This document shows, piece by piece, positions 25,301 to 37,391 of a stretch of DNA of 64,000 bases. The stretch spans positions 5,122,528 through 5,186,527 of the forward strand of contig NW_025062475.1 in assembly GCF_000002995.4 (NCBI RefSeq), in the 5' to 3' direction. The position numbers and the translations under genes were made by a program. This DNA comes from Brugia malayi (Eukaryota > Nematoda > Chromadorea > Rhabditida > Onchocercidae). The notes beneath the pieces are model-generated. The model ran no database searches. It was not told the origin of the DNA and saw only the letters and a program-made list of their open reading frames with translations. Positions within the stretch are counted from its first letter, which is position 1, and each line of letters starts with the position of its first letter.

Positions 25301-26798
25301 TCTTTTGGAAGATAGGATTCATTATCACTATTGTGAATTGGTGATAACTGTAACTGTAGTTAATAAAGGATAAGCCTCCTCTATTAGATGTTTAGTCAGT
25401 AATGGATAATTCTCGTTTTGTCCACAAACGCAAGTCAGATCGAATTCTTTCAGTCCAGTAGAGAAATTTTAGAATTGGATTTTAATTTCCCTAAATTTTA
25501 AATGTTTTATTTGAATCGAAATTTACTATGACATTTCAGGTTATGCGTGTAATAATATTCGATATGTTTGGTAATATTCTGCAAAAGTTCAGTTGCTCGC
25601 GTTATTTGGAATTTCCAAATGGAGTTTGTACAAACCACAAGCAAGAAATCTTAATTTCGGACAATCGTGCGCACTGTATAAAGGTTTGTTTAAACTGAAA
25701 TGTTATTTATTCCATGCTTTTGTGTTCAATGTTTTCAGTGTACTGGAGGACCATTCAGTATTGTAGTAATAGTTCTGCTTTGAATAAGTGCAGTTGTCAG
25801 AAAAGACATTTTATAATTTGCAAAGTCTTAAATACATTGCTAATGGATCAACCTTTTTCGCAATTCTGCTAATTTCATTTAGCGTTAACACAAAAAGTTT
25901 AGGAAGAATTTTACACGGAAGGAAAGTTTATGGAGAATATTTAGTAAATAGTGGAGTCATAAGAAGGATGAAAATGAGAGAAAGAAAGTTCGGCATAATG
26001 GTTCGTGAGGTCGAGAAAATATATGAAATTCACTTCGAATCCTTGTTTCTCTTGACCCTAGATTATGAGTGTCAGTATGGCTGAGTCATATTCTTCCAAG
26101 CAGTCACAATCTAATGGAATAACTCTTTTTAATATAGCATTTTAATGGCATATTTTATTTATTTTAGTTGATGTTTTTTTACAGGTATTCAACTACGATG
26201 GACAATTTGTTCGGCAGATTGGCGGTGAAGGTATTACAAATTATCCTATTGGTGTGGGTATAAATTATGCTGGTGATGTTGTTGTAGCAGATAACCATAA
26301 TAATTTCAATCTCACCGTCTTCAGTCAAGTGAGTTCACCACCAGTCATGTTTCAAAAATAAACCCATTAACTTCGTCAGATTGATTCAAAGTTTTAGTGA
26401 TGAGTCTAGATCTCAGAAAATAGCGTGGTTATGTAGCCTACTAAAGTAATTTAACTTTTTTTTTTCTCACATAAATTTATCTTCATAATCAAAAAGGTTT
26501 TTCACTAAGCCTTGAATAAGACGTTGATCTTTCCTCAATATATACCTAACAGGTGAAATATCGAGAACAATGTATTTTTCAACCAAATTTTGTTGTCCTA
26601 AATGATGAACTATTTCAGGATGGAACCATGATCTCAGCACTTGAGAGCAAAGTGAAGCACGCACAGTGCTTTGATGTAGCACTTGTTGAAGACGGTTCCG
26701 TAGTATTGGCAAGCAAGGATTATCGCCTCTACTTGTATCGTTATCAGTCATCTGGCACAACGACGGCAGGGGCGGCGACAACAGGCAGTCCGAAATAA
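10358..26798 (+). CDS. ncl-1: TRIM-NHL translational repressor, NCL-1/Brat orthologue (15 exons, 844 aa)
   Basis: Exons: 10358-10466, 16349-16416, 18818-18983, 19950-20092, 20213-20428, 20752-20949, 21119-21295, 21716-21944, 22742-23064, 23358-23459, 23822-23979, 24410-24587, 25540-25683, 26185-26328, 26619-26798. All phases join and the total is 2535 nt (844 aa), close to my recollection of C. elegans NCL-1. Domain order: Ser/Thr-rich N-terminus (1-59), C3HC4 RING (about 63-107), two B-boxes (about 170-208 and 232-267), coiled coil (about 268-400), disordered linker (about 436-543) and six-bladed NHL propeller (about 565-840). The NHL part matches Brat in motifs such as VADTNNHR and LASKDYRLY. 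Family knowledge: NCL-1/Brat proteins bind mRNA 3' UTRs through the NHL domain and repress translation, limiting nucleolar size and rRNA synthesis. The start is supported by the acceptor ten bases upstream. Exon 3 could begin at 18809 (three extra codons). Confidence 0.93.
10467..16348 (+). other. ncl-1: ncl-1 intron 1 (5.9 kb)
   Basis: Opens with GTATGT and closes with TTTTTTCAG. No coding exon was recognised inside. It contains (GA)n at 12070-12112, TG and CATA dinucleotide/tetranucleotide repeats at 12814-12858, 13020-13075 and 13255-13312, and a Leu-coding trinucleotide block at 15968-16080. A segment of more balanced composition lies at about 13313-13440. Large first introns often carry enhancers, but nothing specific can be shown here. 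Confidence 0.7.
16417..18817 (+). other. ncl-1: ncl-1 intron 2 (2.4 kb)
   Basis: Lies between the N-terminal exon and the RING exon. It is AT-rich but less repetitive than intron 1. An 8-bp perfect inverted repeat (ATGTATCA / TGATACAT, 11-base loop) sits at 17362-17388. No exon or RNA gene was recognised. Confidence 0.6.
18818..18983 (+). other. ncl-1: ncl-1 exon 3: complete C3HC4 RING finger
   Basis: All eight zinc ligands are visible in order: Cys63, Cys66, Cys78, His80, Cys83, Cys86, Cys101 and Cys104. A proline follows Cys63 and Cys101, as in many E3 RINGs. The domain is therefore intact and could support ubiquitin ligase activity. Drosophila Brat lacks a RING, so this exon marks a real difference from the fly protein. 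Confidence 0.9.
18984..19949 (+). other. ncl-1: ncl-1 intron 3 with 26-base poly-T tract
   Basis: Contains a T run at 19847-19872 and an imperfect hairpin at 19088-19113 (11-base arms, one mismatch, T loop). A 135-codon minus-strand open frame (19030-19437) has no splice or start context and is treated as spurious. Confidence 0.6.
20213..20949 (+). other. ncl-1: ncl-1 exons 5-6: tandem B-box zinc fingers
   Basis: Exon 5 encodes B-box 1 (Cys170, Cys173 and later CxDC and CANC pairs, ending HCFEGH). It closes with the first Cys of B-box 2 at residue 232. Exon 6 supplies the rest of B-box 2 (His235, CLTC, CMEC, DH, H). The spacing and the HQYMHCFEGH motif are those of Brat-type B-boxes. Intron 5 (20429-20751) interrupts B-box 2 just after its first ligand. 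Confidence 0.88.
20583..20619 (+). repeat. Decayed copy of B-box 2 exon sequence inside intron 5
   Basis: These 37 bases match exon 6 positions 20800-20836 at 35 of 37 sites, 217 bases upstream of the original. Both differences are G in the exon and A in the intron copy, and one turns a zinc-ligand Cys codon (TGT) into Tyr (TAT). Similarity stops abruptly on both sides. It is best read as a small local duplication of exon sequence that no longer codes. Confidence 0.85.
21119..21944 (+). other. ncl-1: ncl-1 exons 7-8: coiled-coil region
   Basis: Residues 301-435 are rich in Gln, Lys, Asp and Leu with heptad-like spacing and no zinc motifs. This is the coiled coil that follows B-boxes in TRIM proteins and usually mediates dimerisation. 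Exon 8 ends in phase 1 (ATGG before GTGCGT). Confidence 0.75.
21945..22741 (+). other. ncl-1: ncl-1 intron 8
   Basis: The intron has a GTGCGT donor and a CTTCAG acceptor. The 3' portion (about 22560-22741) is less AT-rich than usual and leaves a 100-codon minus-strand frame open, but neither strand shows a credible exon there. Confidence 0.5.
23358..26798 (+). other. ncl-1: ncl-1 exons 10-15: NHL beta-propeller
   Basis: Six exons encode residues 544-844, with the propeller starting near His565. Each blade shows the NHL pattern of Pro/Gly-Val-x-Val, a hydrophobic strand and a D/N-N-x-R/H motif. The recognisable blade motifs follow fly Brat nearly residue for residue. The last codons extend as a Thr/Gly/Ala tail after YRYQ. 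Intron 12 (24588-25539) and intron 13 (25684-26184) hold no recognised feature. Confidence 0.88.
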
Positions 26799-28760
26799 CT
26801 ATGTAAGCAGGCGGGACAACGAGTAACGCAATAGCCCGTTATCGAATATGTTAAAAAGGAAAGTCCGTGTTTAAAGCTCAAAGAAGAATTTTTGTCCTCT
26901 TATTTTCGAAAAGTTGCCAAATTTTGCTATCAAAAACGAAGAACAGAAGACAGGAAATCAAAATGAAGAAAGGAAAGTTTTTCAGACTGAAAAATTTGAA
27001 CTTGCTGAATATAGAGAATTCAGTTTTAAGCTCGTTAGCCCTGTTCCAAGCCTGAATAATATTTGTTGATGCATTTTTTCTTCATTCTTGACGATATGTT
27101 TTTTCACTCGAAAAAACTGTTGTTGATGCTTTGTGTGCACGAAATATTTTCTGGCACCAGCTATTTCTTCGTGGTAATGATTTGTTATCACCATTATCCT
27201 CATTGCTAGCTTGTTTTATTCAATTGTAATTAGAGTGTTTTGGTCGTTGATCGTCATTGTTCCATTACTAGTCACACCATCCCATCACCACTCTCTTTCT
27301 CTCTCCCGTTGCCGCCAAGCTCCGTCGTTCCTCTCTAAGTTTTGTTCACAACAGCAATTAAGTATCTTCGAAGTAGAAGATTCTCATAGTTAAATTAATC
27401 GCTTTTCGGGCTCTTTTTATAACTGTAAATTTTGATTTTTTAAGTTTCTGAAATATTTTTACTCAATATGAGAAGTCCTAAAAGTTTTGTGATCGAGATT
27501 TTGTTTTTCGCTTTTTTTGCTTTTTTAAATCTTTTTTTTTTTTTTTTTTTTAAATCCTTGGTGGCGCTGACGGCCATAAAGTTTTTCTTAGAGGAAAATG
27601 GAGTGTTTGTGGGAAGAATCTGTTTTAGAATTCTGCAAGGATTTAAAACTTTTTATGGTATCGACATCATTATCCAAAAAAGTTTCATAAGTGTCCCTTT
27701 TTTGTTGTTCCTTTAAATGTTAATACCCATTTCAAATATGTTAGTAGTTAATTTTTAAAATTTCAGTGTTGTCGCATTCAGTTAGCAGGGCAAAACAAAA
27801 ATCACTCTCATTCTTTACCTTCTTCACCATTTATATATCCTTCCCTTTTGTTCCGCATCAAAAATTCGCATTTCTCAAATTCGAACTTGAATTTTTTTGG
27901 TTATGATTGATTTTTTTAAATTTGTTGTTTGAGATATATGTGATAGCACGCTGCTCGTTTTGAGATCTGTTTTGTTCTAGCGGTTTTTTATTCTTCCTCC
28001 TTTAGAAATCACAGCAATTCAGGTCTGGTCCTCTCCTACTCCTGTAATTTTCATGTCCAAGATTTTTTCCGAAAAAACTGCATGTCTTGTTGCTGCTTTA
28101 GTCACCTTTGTTACTTACGTTTGGAAAATAGTCCTGGGTACGACCACTGACCTACGATATTTTTAAGTGTTTTAGTAGTTGAATTGTATAATTTTCTTTT
28201 TGTTCGCATCATGTAGCCTAAATTTAAGCTGTTTTATCTATAGCTGGTTGTTACATCATCCCCCACCTGTATGTGAGGGTGGATTGGCTTTTGCTTTTCA
28301 ATTTTAGATTTATTTAATCGTTATAATTTCCCTTAAAAATCGACATTTGGTTTCCTCTAGACACGTCTCTTTATACATTCTTTCAATGAGAACCGACCCG
28401 GTGGTACTGTTGCATGTTTTGCTTTTTCCTCTTATTTCCTCCATCATTTGAGGATTTTTATTTTCATTTTTTTCTGACCTATGTTTCTCTTCTTGCTTGC
28501 ATTAAAAATTCATTTAAACGGAAATAGTTTAAAGGCATCATAACGTAATTTTAGAGTTTCACTATTTTGTTCTTTCCTTTCATTCGTTTTTTCTTTTTTT
28601 TTTTTTTCTCAAATTGAAATATGTTTCTCCGGTTCTATTATTTCGTTGTTGTATTACTATTATGATTGTTTTTTTTTTTTTTTTTTATTAGTATTTGTGA
28701 GTTTGTTAAAAAGTTTTCATCTCCTACTGTTTCTTTTTTAAGTATTTTTATGTAAATAAA
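26799..28760 (+). other. ncl-1: Probable long 3' UTR of ncl-1
   Basis: No gene was recognised in this stretch. The first canonical AATAAA that I see after the stop codon is at 28755-28760, which would give a 3' UTR of about 2 kb. TTGTTGATGC occurs twice (about 27063 and 27120), and TGTAAATA, which fits the Pumilio/PUF core, overlaps the candidate poly(A) signal. A nearer non-canonical signal could be used instead. Confidence 0.4.
28755..28760 (+). terminator. ncl-1: Candidate poly(A) signal for ncl-1
   Basis: AATAAA within TGTAAATAAATATG. It lies 1957 bases after the stop codon. Another AATAAA follows at about 28891. Confidence 0.35.
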
Positions 28761-31700
28761 TATGTATTTTAATATTGTAATTATATACGATTAAGTATCC
28801 TACTGCAACATATAGTGGCGCTAGTAGTAGAAGTAGTAGTCGTAGTACAATTTAATCTCACACAGCGTGTTTACTCTGCTTTTCATCCGTTAATAAAAAA
28901 AACAACAAAACAAAAACAAAAAAAAAATGAAGAGCGGAATTTTGTTTTTTCTTTCAATCATGATCGTCGTACTCCTGCTCCAAACTCTATTGTACATGTT
29001 ATTATGTTGTATCCTTTCATGCCGTGCTGTATATTTTTCCACATACTTTTTGTGATACCTAGCGTATACATTATAGTACACTGTACTCTATTGTCTTTTA
29101 CTCTTTTAGTTGACGCTTGATATTTGTGTTGCGTTTTCGTAATTTGAGTTTCAAATCCAAGTGAAATGGAATATTTTAAACTTCCTCGTGTATTAATTGA
29201 ACTTTATTCTGAAAAGAAGATCATTTTCCTGTGCTTCATTTTATATTTATATATTTTTTAAATGCTACATACTTTCCAAATTTCATTTTTTGATTACTAT
29301 TCCTTCAAAAAATTTCACGAAAATGAAGTAAAAGAAAAATTGGAAGGGAATATGATATAGACTTCGTATTTTTATCCCCATTTTGTTTTTCTTTTCTTTT
29401 TTTTCTTTTTTTTGTTTTATGTTATAATACCAGTCTTTAAAGTTTATCAAGATTTGAAACTGCAAATAAAGAGAAATTGAATTGATGAGTTTTATTAAAC
29501 ATTTTGTAGCACACTTCCTCTTCGCTTTTTGTTATATCTTTGACAACTCTCCCTACTTGTTTGGACTTTGCTTTTCCCTTATTTTCTCTCTTTTTCCTTT
29601 TTTTTTTTTTAAAAAAAATTTTCGTGTTAGAAGAGTGCTTTTCAAATTGAGCTTAAATTCGTATCAAATTCTCTTTCAAATATTTTTGAATACCTATGTG
29701 ATACTTAGTCTCCTATCCTATCCTATCAGTTTAATCGGTTTAATAGAAAAGGAAAATTTTCTTATCTCTTCTTTCTCTTATCCTATTTAATTACTTTTAT
29801 ACATTTAATTTGTACAATACGGCTTTTATTCTCCTGTGAAAAACAAATGCATGTTTGGAGAAAAAAGAAATTTTGCTGTCAAATGCGACGATTAATGGAT
29901 GAAATGGAATGATTTAAAAGAAAGAAAAATTCCGATTATTATTAATGATTAGTTTCTTCGATTCAGCGATTTCTATCAACACTTCCGGTTTGTTCTACAT
30001 GTTATTTAACACTCTCATCAGAACACATCGTCATCACATGTATCAGATATTACTAACATTTAAGGTAAACAAAAGGAAGAAAAAGCTCTAGTTATATATG
30101 TGTGTTACCAATATATGTATTTTTCTTTTTTTTTTTTCAATTTCTCTGATTACAATTTGTTTGTTTGTTTTTGTTTATTCCTTACTTTTTCTCTCACTCC
30201 TCATTCAATAATAAAACTCCCACGTTTTTTACATCCTTATTCTTTCTTCCTTTAATACTTCAATATATAAAAGTTTTGTGTTTTATTTTCTCCTGAAATT
30301 AACTTGATGGATAGATATCGATATGACTTACTATGATTGCATCATAAGAACTTAATAAATGCAATCTTCATTTTCTCGTTTTACTTTTCTTCTTTTGACA
30401 AATTCTCAACTATCATTTTCTTTACAGTTTCATAAACTAACTTTTTTATTGCAAATTTTTTCCTTTCATTTATCGTTTCGGTTTCTCATCGAACGATTAA
30501 TTACATTGTTACGATTTCAAAAATAATCGTAATGTGCGTGTGTTGCGATGAGACGTCTGAATCAAGAATAGATTACCGTTATGTGAAAAGGTCTTCATCA
30601 AATATTTTTATTTTTCCAGGATTTTCTTTATTTTTTTTTTTTGGAGAAAGAACAAGAAAGGAAAGATTTGCAAGAATTTTATTTGCCCTTGTTGTCGCTT
30701 TAAAAAAATTGAATATATAAAATATATATTCTATAAAATTGAATATATAAAAGAGTTTTTCTTTTTTTCTTCATCTTCTTGCTTCTGATCTTAAATTTTC
30801 TAAAATTTTTTCGAGAGAGTTAAAATTGTTCCAAAAAATATGCTTTTTTTTTTTTTGTGATTGATGCAGATATGTTGACTTTAATCAAAATTTTATTTTT
30901 ACAAATCTTTTCCAAGTATAAGCAGTTTTTATCGATTCGCATTCGATCGTTTATCATACATCCAATCACCTTACTATGCTTTTTCATTGTCCATTTCTCT
31001 CTATTATTCAAATAAGTGATAAGAACGAAGTATGTCAAGAAATGAAATCAAGAATTTTTCATTCTAGTTTTCTTCTCTTTTTTCTTCTGCTGTATATGGA
31101 GAGAGATTTGGACGAAATTTCTTACTTTGTTGTGCTATTCATTTTTTGCTGTGTTCCATTTTATCTTAATTCAGTTGTTTATTGTTGCATAAGTTGTTTT
31201 TTTTTTTTTTTTTTTTTCTACTCTCTTTTTATGAAAGAATTCAAGAATTATTTAGTTTCATTTAAAATTTGAAACGAGCAGAGCTTTTCTCCTCTTTTTT
31301 TTTTTTGCTTCATTTTTTCTCATTATCCTTTCATCTCCTTCTCTCTTTAGAAGTCAAACAGACAGAATAGGAGTAATAACTTCTTTATATTCATTATTTT
31401 CTAATTTTTCGAATTAATAATGTTCCTAGCATATTATTTCTAATCATTTATAGATTTTACTCAAAAACAAGCCCACCATGTTTTCTCTTTTTTTTTGACT
31501 TTGCATTCAGTGATGTATAGAATATACTTCGTCGTCGATAATTTAGTCCAAGCAAAAGCATTTTTTTTTTTTTTTTTTGTGGTAATTTCTTCTTTTTCAA
31601 CACTTTTTTTTGAGATGAATAGGAATGACATGCGACAGCTGTTGAATTATTTTTGAATTATGAGGAGATATTAATGATAATTGCTTATCTCCATATTATT

Positions 31701-34186
31701 TCAACAAAATTAGAAAGAGAAAATCGAGAAATGTTGCAGCTGATATCTTTATTTCTTTTAATCTTCCTTTCTCCTTTTTGTTTCGAAAACAAATTATAAT
31801 AAATACATGCCTATATATTATTTCATTTTTTTCCTAAAAAAATTGCGTTTTCCGCCATTCTTTTTCCTTCATCCATTTCTATTATCAAAATTTTCCAAAA
31901 CTTGATTTTTTTCTTGCTTCCTTTTTTTTCTTATCAAAATTCAAGATATTATGAGCGGCTTACTTGTGTAAATGACATGCTGTTAATTAGTAAAATGCTT
32001 TCTTTTTTTCGTTTTGTTTTGATGAAATGATGAAGTCATTAATGAGAGAAAAAAGGAAGATAAACGTTATTGCTATCAGTTCTTTTCTTTCCTTATCAAT
32101 TATCGCCTCATTATCAACTTCTTTATGTCTTAGTTATCATTATTATCATCTGGTTAATAAATAATATTACCCTGCTGTTTAGCCCTCCCCACAATTATCA
32201 GTCCTTTTCTCCTCCAAATATTATATTATATATATATGTATATGTCTCCTTTTTCGCATGTCTTTCAACCATCATCTCGGTCTTGTAAATATCATACAAA
32301 TGCATTACACGCACGTATACATACAACTACACGTACACGTATACAAACATACACAGTCTCTATCACGTATGTATACATGTACACACGCGTGCACGTACAC
32401 ACACACACACACACAGATATACTAACTAATCTTACAGCTTATGCGAGTATATTGTTGTTGTTATTATTACCGAAGGAAGTTAGCATATGTATAGCAAATT
32501 CTTTTTGTTTTGTTTGTTTGTTTTTTTCTTTTTTTTTTGTTTTCCATTCTGTATAGAAGATGAAATTTGTTATACTGTGTGTGATAGTAAGTTGATTAAG
32601 GAAAGGTAGAGGTGTGAAATTTAACAGACATTTGCTTTTTATTTCTGTTTCAAGGAGATAAATCATTTTTCCTCATACTGTGTGATATTTGAAATTTCAA
32701 ATCACGTAAAAATAAAACGATGAAAAAAAGTGTCAGTGTTTTCTAATATTATCTAGAGATTTAAATCAGTAAATGGCGAATCAGATATGCATATTAATAA
32801 TGTCTGACTTAATAATAATCTAATAATATTGACAGGAAAATTGAAAATGGAGGGTTTTTTGTTGTAAAATTAATTTTGATTGGAAATTACTATAAGAATG
32901 TGATTAGTGTCCAAATGTCTGGTCTAATCCAAGGTATATGATATATTATAATATCATATAATATTACATCACTATTCTAAACAGTGTAGTTTTTATATAA
33001 TGTGATCCATAGATGAATTTTACTTTTTTCCTCTCGTTTTTAGTTTCGCCTTTTTTTTTTTTGTATACGTTCATGTAGTTTCGTATCTTATCCACTCTGC
33101 TCTCTTTGTAATATTTTTGCAAAAGTAAAAAATTTGTCAAAAAAGTTGAATGTTGTTTTTTACCTTTTATTGTTCTCAACACATTCAACATGATATATAT
33201 ATCGCATAAATTCGATTTATTTTTACAAGAAAAATGGAAAAGTGGGAACAGAATTTAATATTTTCCGATAGTTTGATGAAGAAAGTCTTAATTAAACGAA
33301 ATAGGTCAAATTGATGTTTACGTGGCCATCCTGAATCCAAATGATACGGTTGATATGTAGGGAAGTAAGTAGTACAAAAACTATGTCTCACAAAGGTTGG
33401 AAGATGCTTAAAATTAGACGATTCTATTTCAGATATATCAAAGTGTCAAACTAACTACGCAATGCTAGTAAAATTTAGTGGACATTTATTTCAATAATTC
33501 ATTTTCCTATTCGTTCAATCAATTCAACAGATTGTCTATTGTTGAGCGACTAAGCAACAGGGTTATTTCAAAAATCATTTACAAGGTTCGATGAAGAACT
33601 TATGAAGACAGATAGGAATTATTTATTGGTAAAATTTAAAATGAATGTTCCGCTCTTCATTCATTGCCTTGCTTTTTGCTCTGTACTCTACAGAAAAACA
33701 AGTCAGGAGATTAAATTATTTCCTACCAAAAAGTTATCTCAAAACCTGAAAAGTATAATCGAAATTGATGATATCAGGAATTCACTGTATAACGATCAGT
33801 TATTTCAAATTACTTAAAATCTTTTTGGATTAAGGAAAATTTTTACTCTGAACTTTGAAACTAATGTAGTAAAATACCAGTGAATATGTGAAGTTGTTAT
33901 GATCAAAGATCATGGTATTATTGGTATTGCCCTCGGAAATTAGATACTGTAATCATTTTCACTGCAGTCATAATCATTTTATCATTGCAGTCCTCATAAT
34001 TATTATTCAAACTGATAAGTATTCAAACCTATAATAATTGATTGTTTGTCGATGTCTACTAACTGTTGTCAGTATTCTGTTCCCTCTTAAATGCTCCTGG
34101 TCAATCGTTATCATCGATAACTGGACAAATAAAAGGTACCAAAGTGATGAATTAAAAATATCAGTACATAAAACAAATTATTTTCA
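28761..34186. other. Intergenic region, no gene recognised
   Basis: AT-rich DNA with poly-T tracts (for example about 31199-31217 and 31560-31578) and a CA/CGTA repeat at 32310-32416. Open frames here are Phe/Leu/Ser-rich readings of T tracts and lack splice or start context. Confidence 0.55.
32310..32416. repeat. (CA)n/(CGTATA)n compound repeat
   Basis: Alternating ACACGTATAC-like units that end in an uninterrupted (CA)n run of about nine units. Confidence 0.8.
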
Positions 34187-36603
34187 TTACAGTACTACAC
34201 TTTCCGGTATAAATTGATCATAGCATAAGGAGCATTGTATAATAGCACCTGCAGCAACAGCGGTCGCTATGATAACAATTGTGGCAGTTGCTGATAAACC
34301 GATCGTTAATGCTACCGCTTTACTGTGTTTGATGATCTGAAGGAAAGCAAATATAACGTATTCTTGTATTATCTCTTTTTGTTGCAAAATAAAACTTTTG
34401 TAAATATTCCAACCGAAATATAAATTATTTTGTTCTTTTATTATTTACTACTACTATTATTATTAATTATTACTATTTATTTATTTATTTATTATTATTT
34501 ATTATCACTATTTTAATAATTATACTCAATTATAGTATTATATGTTCGCATAGTTTTAGGGTAATGATTTCTAATTTTTATCTTGAATTTCAACTACATT
34601 CCCCAATTTAAAATTCTTGTCTTTTCTGGATGTCGTTGAAAATTTGAAAAAATGATTTTTCAATTCAAATTTCATTTCATTTGTTCTTTTTTTATTTTAT
34701 TTTTTGGTTCTCATCATACAATCACGAGCATATTCAAGAAAATTAATTGATAATGTTTGCTAATAGAACTATTTTTCTTTTTCAGTCAACTCCCAACAAT
34801 TACTCTAAATTCCCCTGTTACTTTATATCACTTTACTTTATATAATACAATGCGATACATGCTACCATGTCAGCCATGAATTCATCGTAACGCTGATGTC
34901 TGATACTTCTTTTGTCGATGCTTCGAAAAATTTCTCTTTTCCTATAAAAAAACCCTTTCCGTCTCAATAATATTAGCAATATGTCAACTATTTTGTCATC
35001 CGTCTCATTCTTTTTCTTTTCATATTAATTTGGGGTGTGTGGAAGGGTAACAGGTAAGAAAAGAGCAAAAAAAGAAAAGCAAATCACCGGGAATCTTTCC
35101 TTCTTATTTCTCTATAATCGTATGCGTTTGCAGTGTTTGCATTAGGATTGCCATGAAATGCCAAGGTATTTACTTAAAATTGATTAATTTGATAAAAAAA
35201 AAAAAAAATTCAAAATTAATTATTTACTCTTTCCTCTTTTTTTTGGAAATAGTAAATGTAAATAGATGTAAGTATACTTTGGCTAGCATAATTTTGAATA
35301 CAATTCTTTCAGTCGTTTTTTTTTCTTCTTTCTTTCTTTTTTTTTTTTGATATTTTTAAAATTTTTTTAGTTGAGGAGAAAAAACGAAATTCTTCGCTTA
35401 ATTTTATATCGTGTTCACTTTATTCTAACTCACTTATATTTGTAATGGTTTAATAGCAAATCGATCAAACTATAACAATAATCATTTGAGTTTAAGACTG
35501 AAAATATTTAGATTCTGCGTTGAAAATAAATTCTAGATTAATAATAATGAAATTCTAGTTCAAAATAAGTTCGATGTTTTAAATGATCAAATTATAGATT
35601 GAAAGTAATGAAATTACAGTTTTAAAATAGATGATTGAAAGTAATTAAAAATAGATTATAATTAATCGGATTTAATTTAATAAAATGTGAAAATGAAGCA
35701 GTCAGAATTATTGTAAAAAGTTGAAAGAAAGATACGAAGAAATTAATACTAAAAGTGATACTGAAAATTGTCACAAGAATAAAATAATTTTACCTTCAAC
35801 ATATTTTATGGAAACACAATTAGCAATTACAGTAAAATACCACACTAAACCGACTTTCATCGTTTCAAAAAAAACTAATGAATAATCTTTAATCATCATG
35901 TATCATTTATAATGCTTTTTTTTCGTCTTGATAAGTTGAAAAAAAAAAAAAAAACTGAACAAATTTTGCGTATAGCTGATTAAATTTTGAGAAGTTCCTA
36001 AAATAATAGCATCAATTTAATCGTTTAATGCATAAATGTTCCATAAAATTCTCAATTTTCTTTTAAATATTTTTTTCTGTTTGCTACTAAATACTTTTTG
36101 CTTTTTAGTTATCATTATTTTCTCGTTGATTTATCCTATGCATTCATTAATTCCCATTTAGATTGCTTATGATTTTAAAAAAAATTAATAAAAATTTTAC
36201 AAATTTATACTAATTAAAATGTTATTCCCAAATTGACCTCCGTAAATGTCTTCTGAGATTCAGTTTTTCAAGAAAATTTTAACATTTTAAAATTTCAAAA
36301 TAATATTTCGAAATTCTTCCATGTAGCTTACATGTTTACATGAATGAATAAATGATTTATTAATCCAAAAAAGTAACTGTCCATTTGACAGCAAATAAAA
36401 TATTCAATAGAGCGTTATAGGAAATGAATGAAAAGGAAAAAAGTGACACATCTGTCACCTGTGTTTGTCCTTGATGACATATTGCGTCATTTACGCTCAT
36501 TTGTCCTTTTCCTCTTTTTCCCGCATAGTGTTTACTTCTCTTTCTTGTCTTCCATCACTTTTTCTCCGTCTCTCCTTCACCTTTTTGCGCCACTATTAGC
36601 CAT
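34187..36603 (-). CDS. Candidate small single-pass membrane protein (four exons, 90 aa)
   Basis: I do not recognise this protein. Minus-strand exons in transcript order are 36603-36581, 35111-35088, 34941-34866 and 34336-34187; the total is 273 nt and all phases join. The last exon is the best supported: a TTTCCTTCAG acceptor, then 49 codons with a hydrophobic helix rich in Ala/Ile/Thr/Val (residues about 49-75), followed by a short Cys-containing tail (CSLC) and a stop. Exon 3 has a TTTTTTTATAG acceptor and encodes a basic segment (Arg/Lys/His rich). Exons 1 and 2 are very short and speculative. An alternative start at the Met in exon 3 would give a 53-residue protein. The topology would be a positively charged N-terminus inside and a short C-terminus outside. 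Confidence 0.33.
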
Positions 36604-37375
36604 ATGAAGAAAGAACAAAGCTTCTATCTCCTATTTTCAAATCTACAGTTTGATATATTTGCAGAGTTTCGAGACTGTAATCATAAATTTTGATCATGTA
36701 GATTAATGTGTAACTTAATTTCAATATTACATTTTTTCACAAATTATCAAATTTATTTAAGAGCGGGTTAGATTTCCTTTTTTGTTTCCTAATTTTTCTT
36801 AAAATTTCTTATATTTCTGATATTTACTCATTACATTGTCCTGTTCCCTTATGCATTTTTCCTCCCCATTTTTTTCTTTTTAAAATATTATTTTAATTAC
36901 TAAATTACAATGACAACTACTTTGTAGTTGTAAATGTTTCAGTTGTTTTGAATGAATTATTTTAATAATTTAACTTATTACATTTTACACCATTTCGTTA
37001 CTTTGTATGTATCGATGTTTCGTAGAAATAATTTCAATCGCTTTTGCAATTTTTCTTACAACAACATAAAACATAATTTCATCATTTCTCTCATTAATTA
37101 AATTACTAAATTACATTCACAACACTCACACTTCTGTTTAATTGTTCTTGTTTTTCCAAATTATGGAAATAGTATTCGTATTCGACTTAATTTGCGTTTC
37201 AATTTCATAACATTCTCAACAAAAAAAAAAAAAAAAAAAAATTAACGAATCAAAATTTCTTTCTTCAATTTTTTTCAAAAAAAAATTAATATAGAAATGT
37301 TAAAAAATGTATTTTGATAAAATTTGAATGTTATTTCTTCAAGAAAAAAAAGGAGGTTTCAGTTAATTAATTTTT
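36604..37375. other. Spacer upstream of the prolidase gene
   Basis: AT-rich DNA with an A tract at about 37221-37240. It would be a divergent upstream region shared by the minus-strand candidate and prolidase. No specific promoter motif is recognisable. Confidence 0.5.
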
Positions 37376-37384
37376 CTTTTCTAG
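37376..37384 (+). promoter_or_regulatory. pepd: Predicted spliced-leader trans-splice acceptor of prolidase
   Basis: CTTTTCTAG ends at 37384, seven bases before the ATG at 37392, with no upstream exon recognised. The spacing fits nematode SL trans-splicing. Confidence 0.6.
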
Positions 37385-37391
37385 CACAGCA

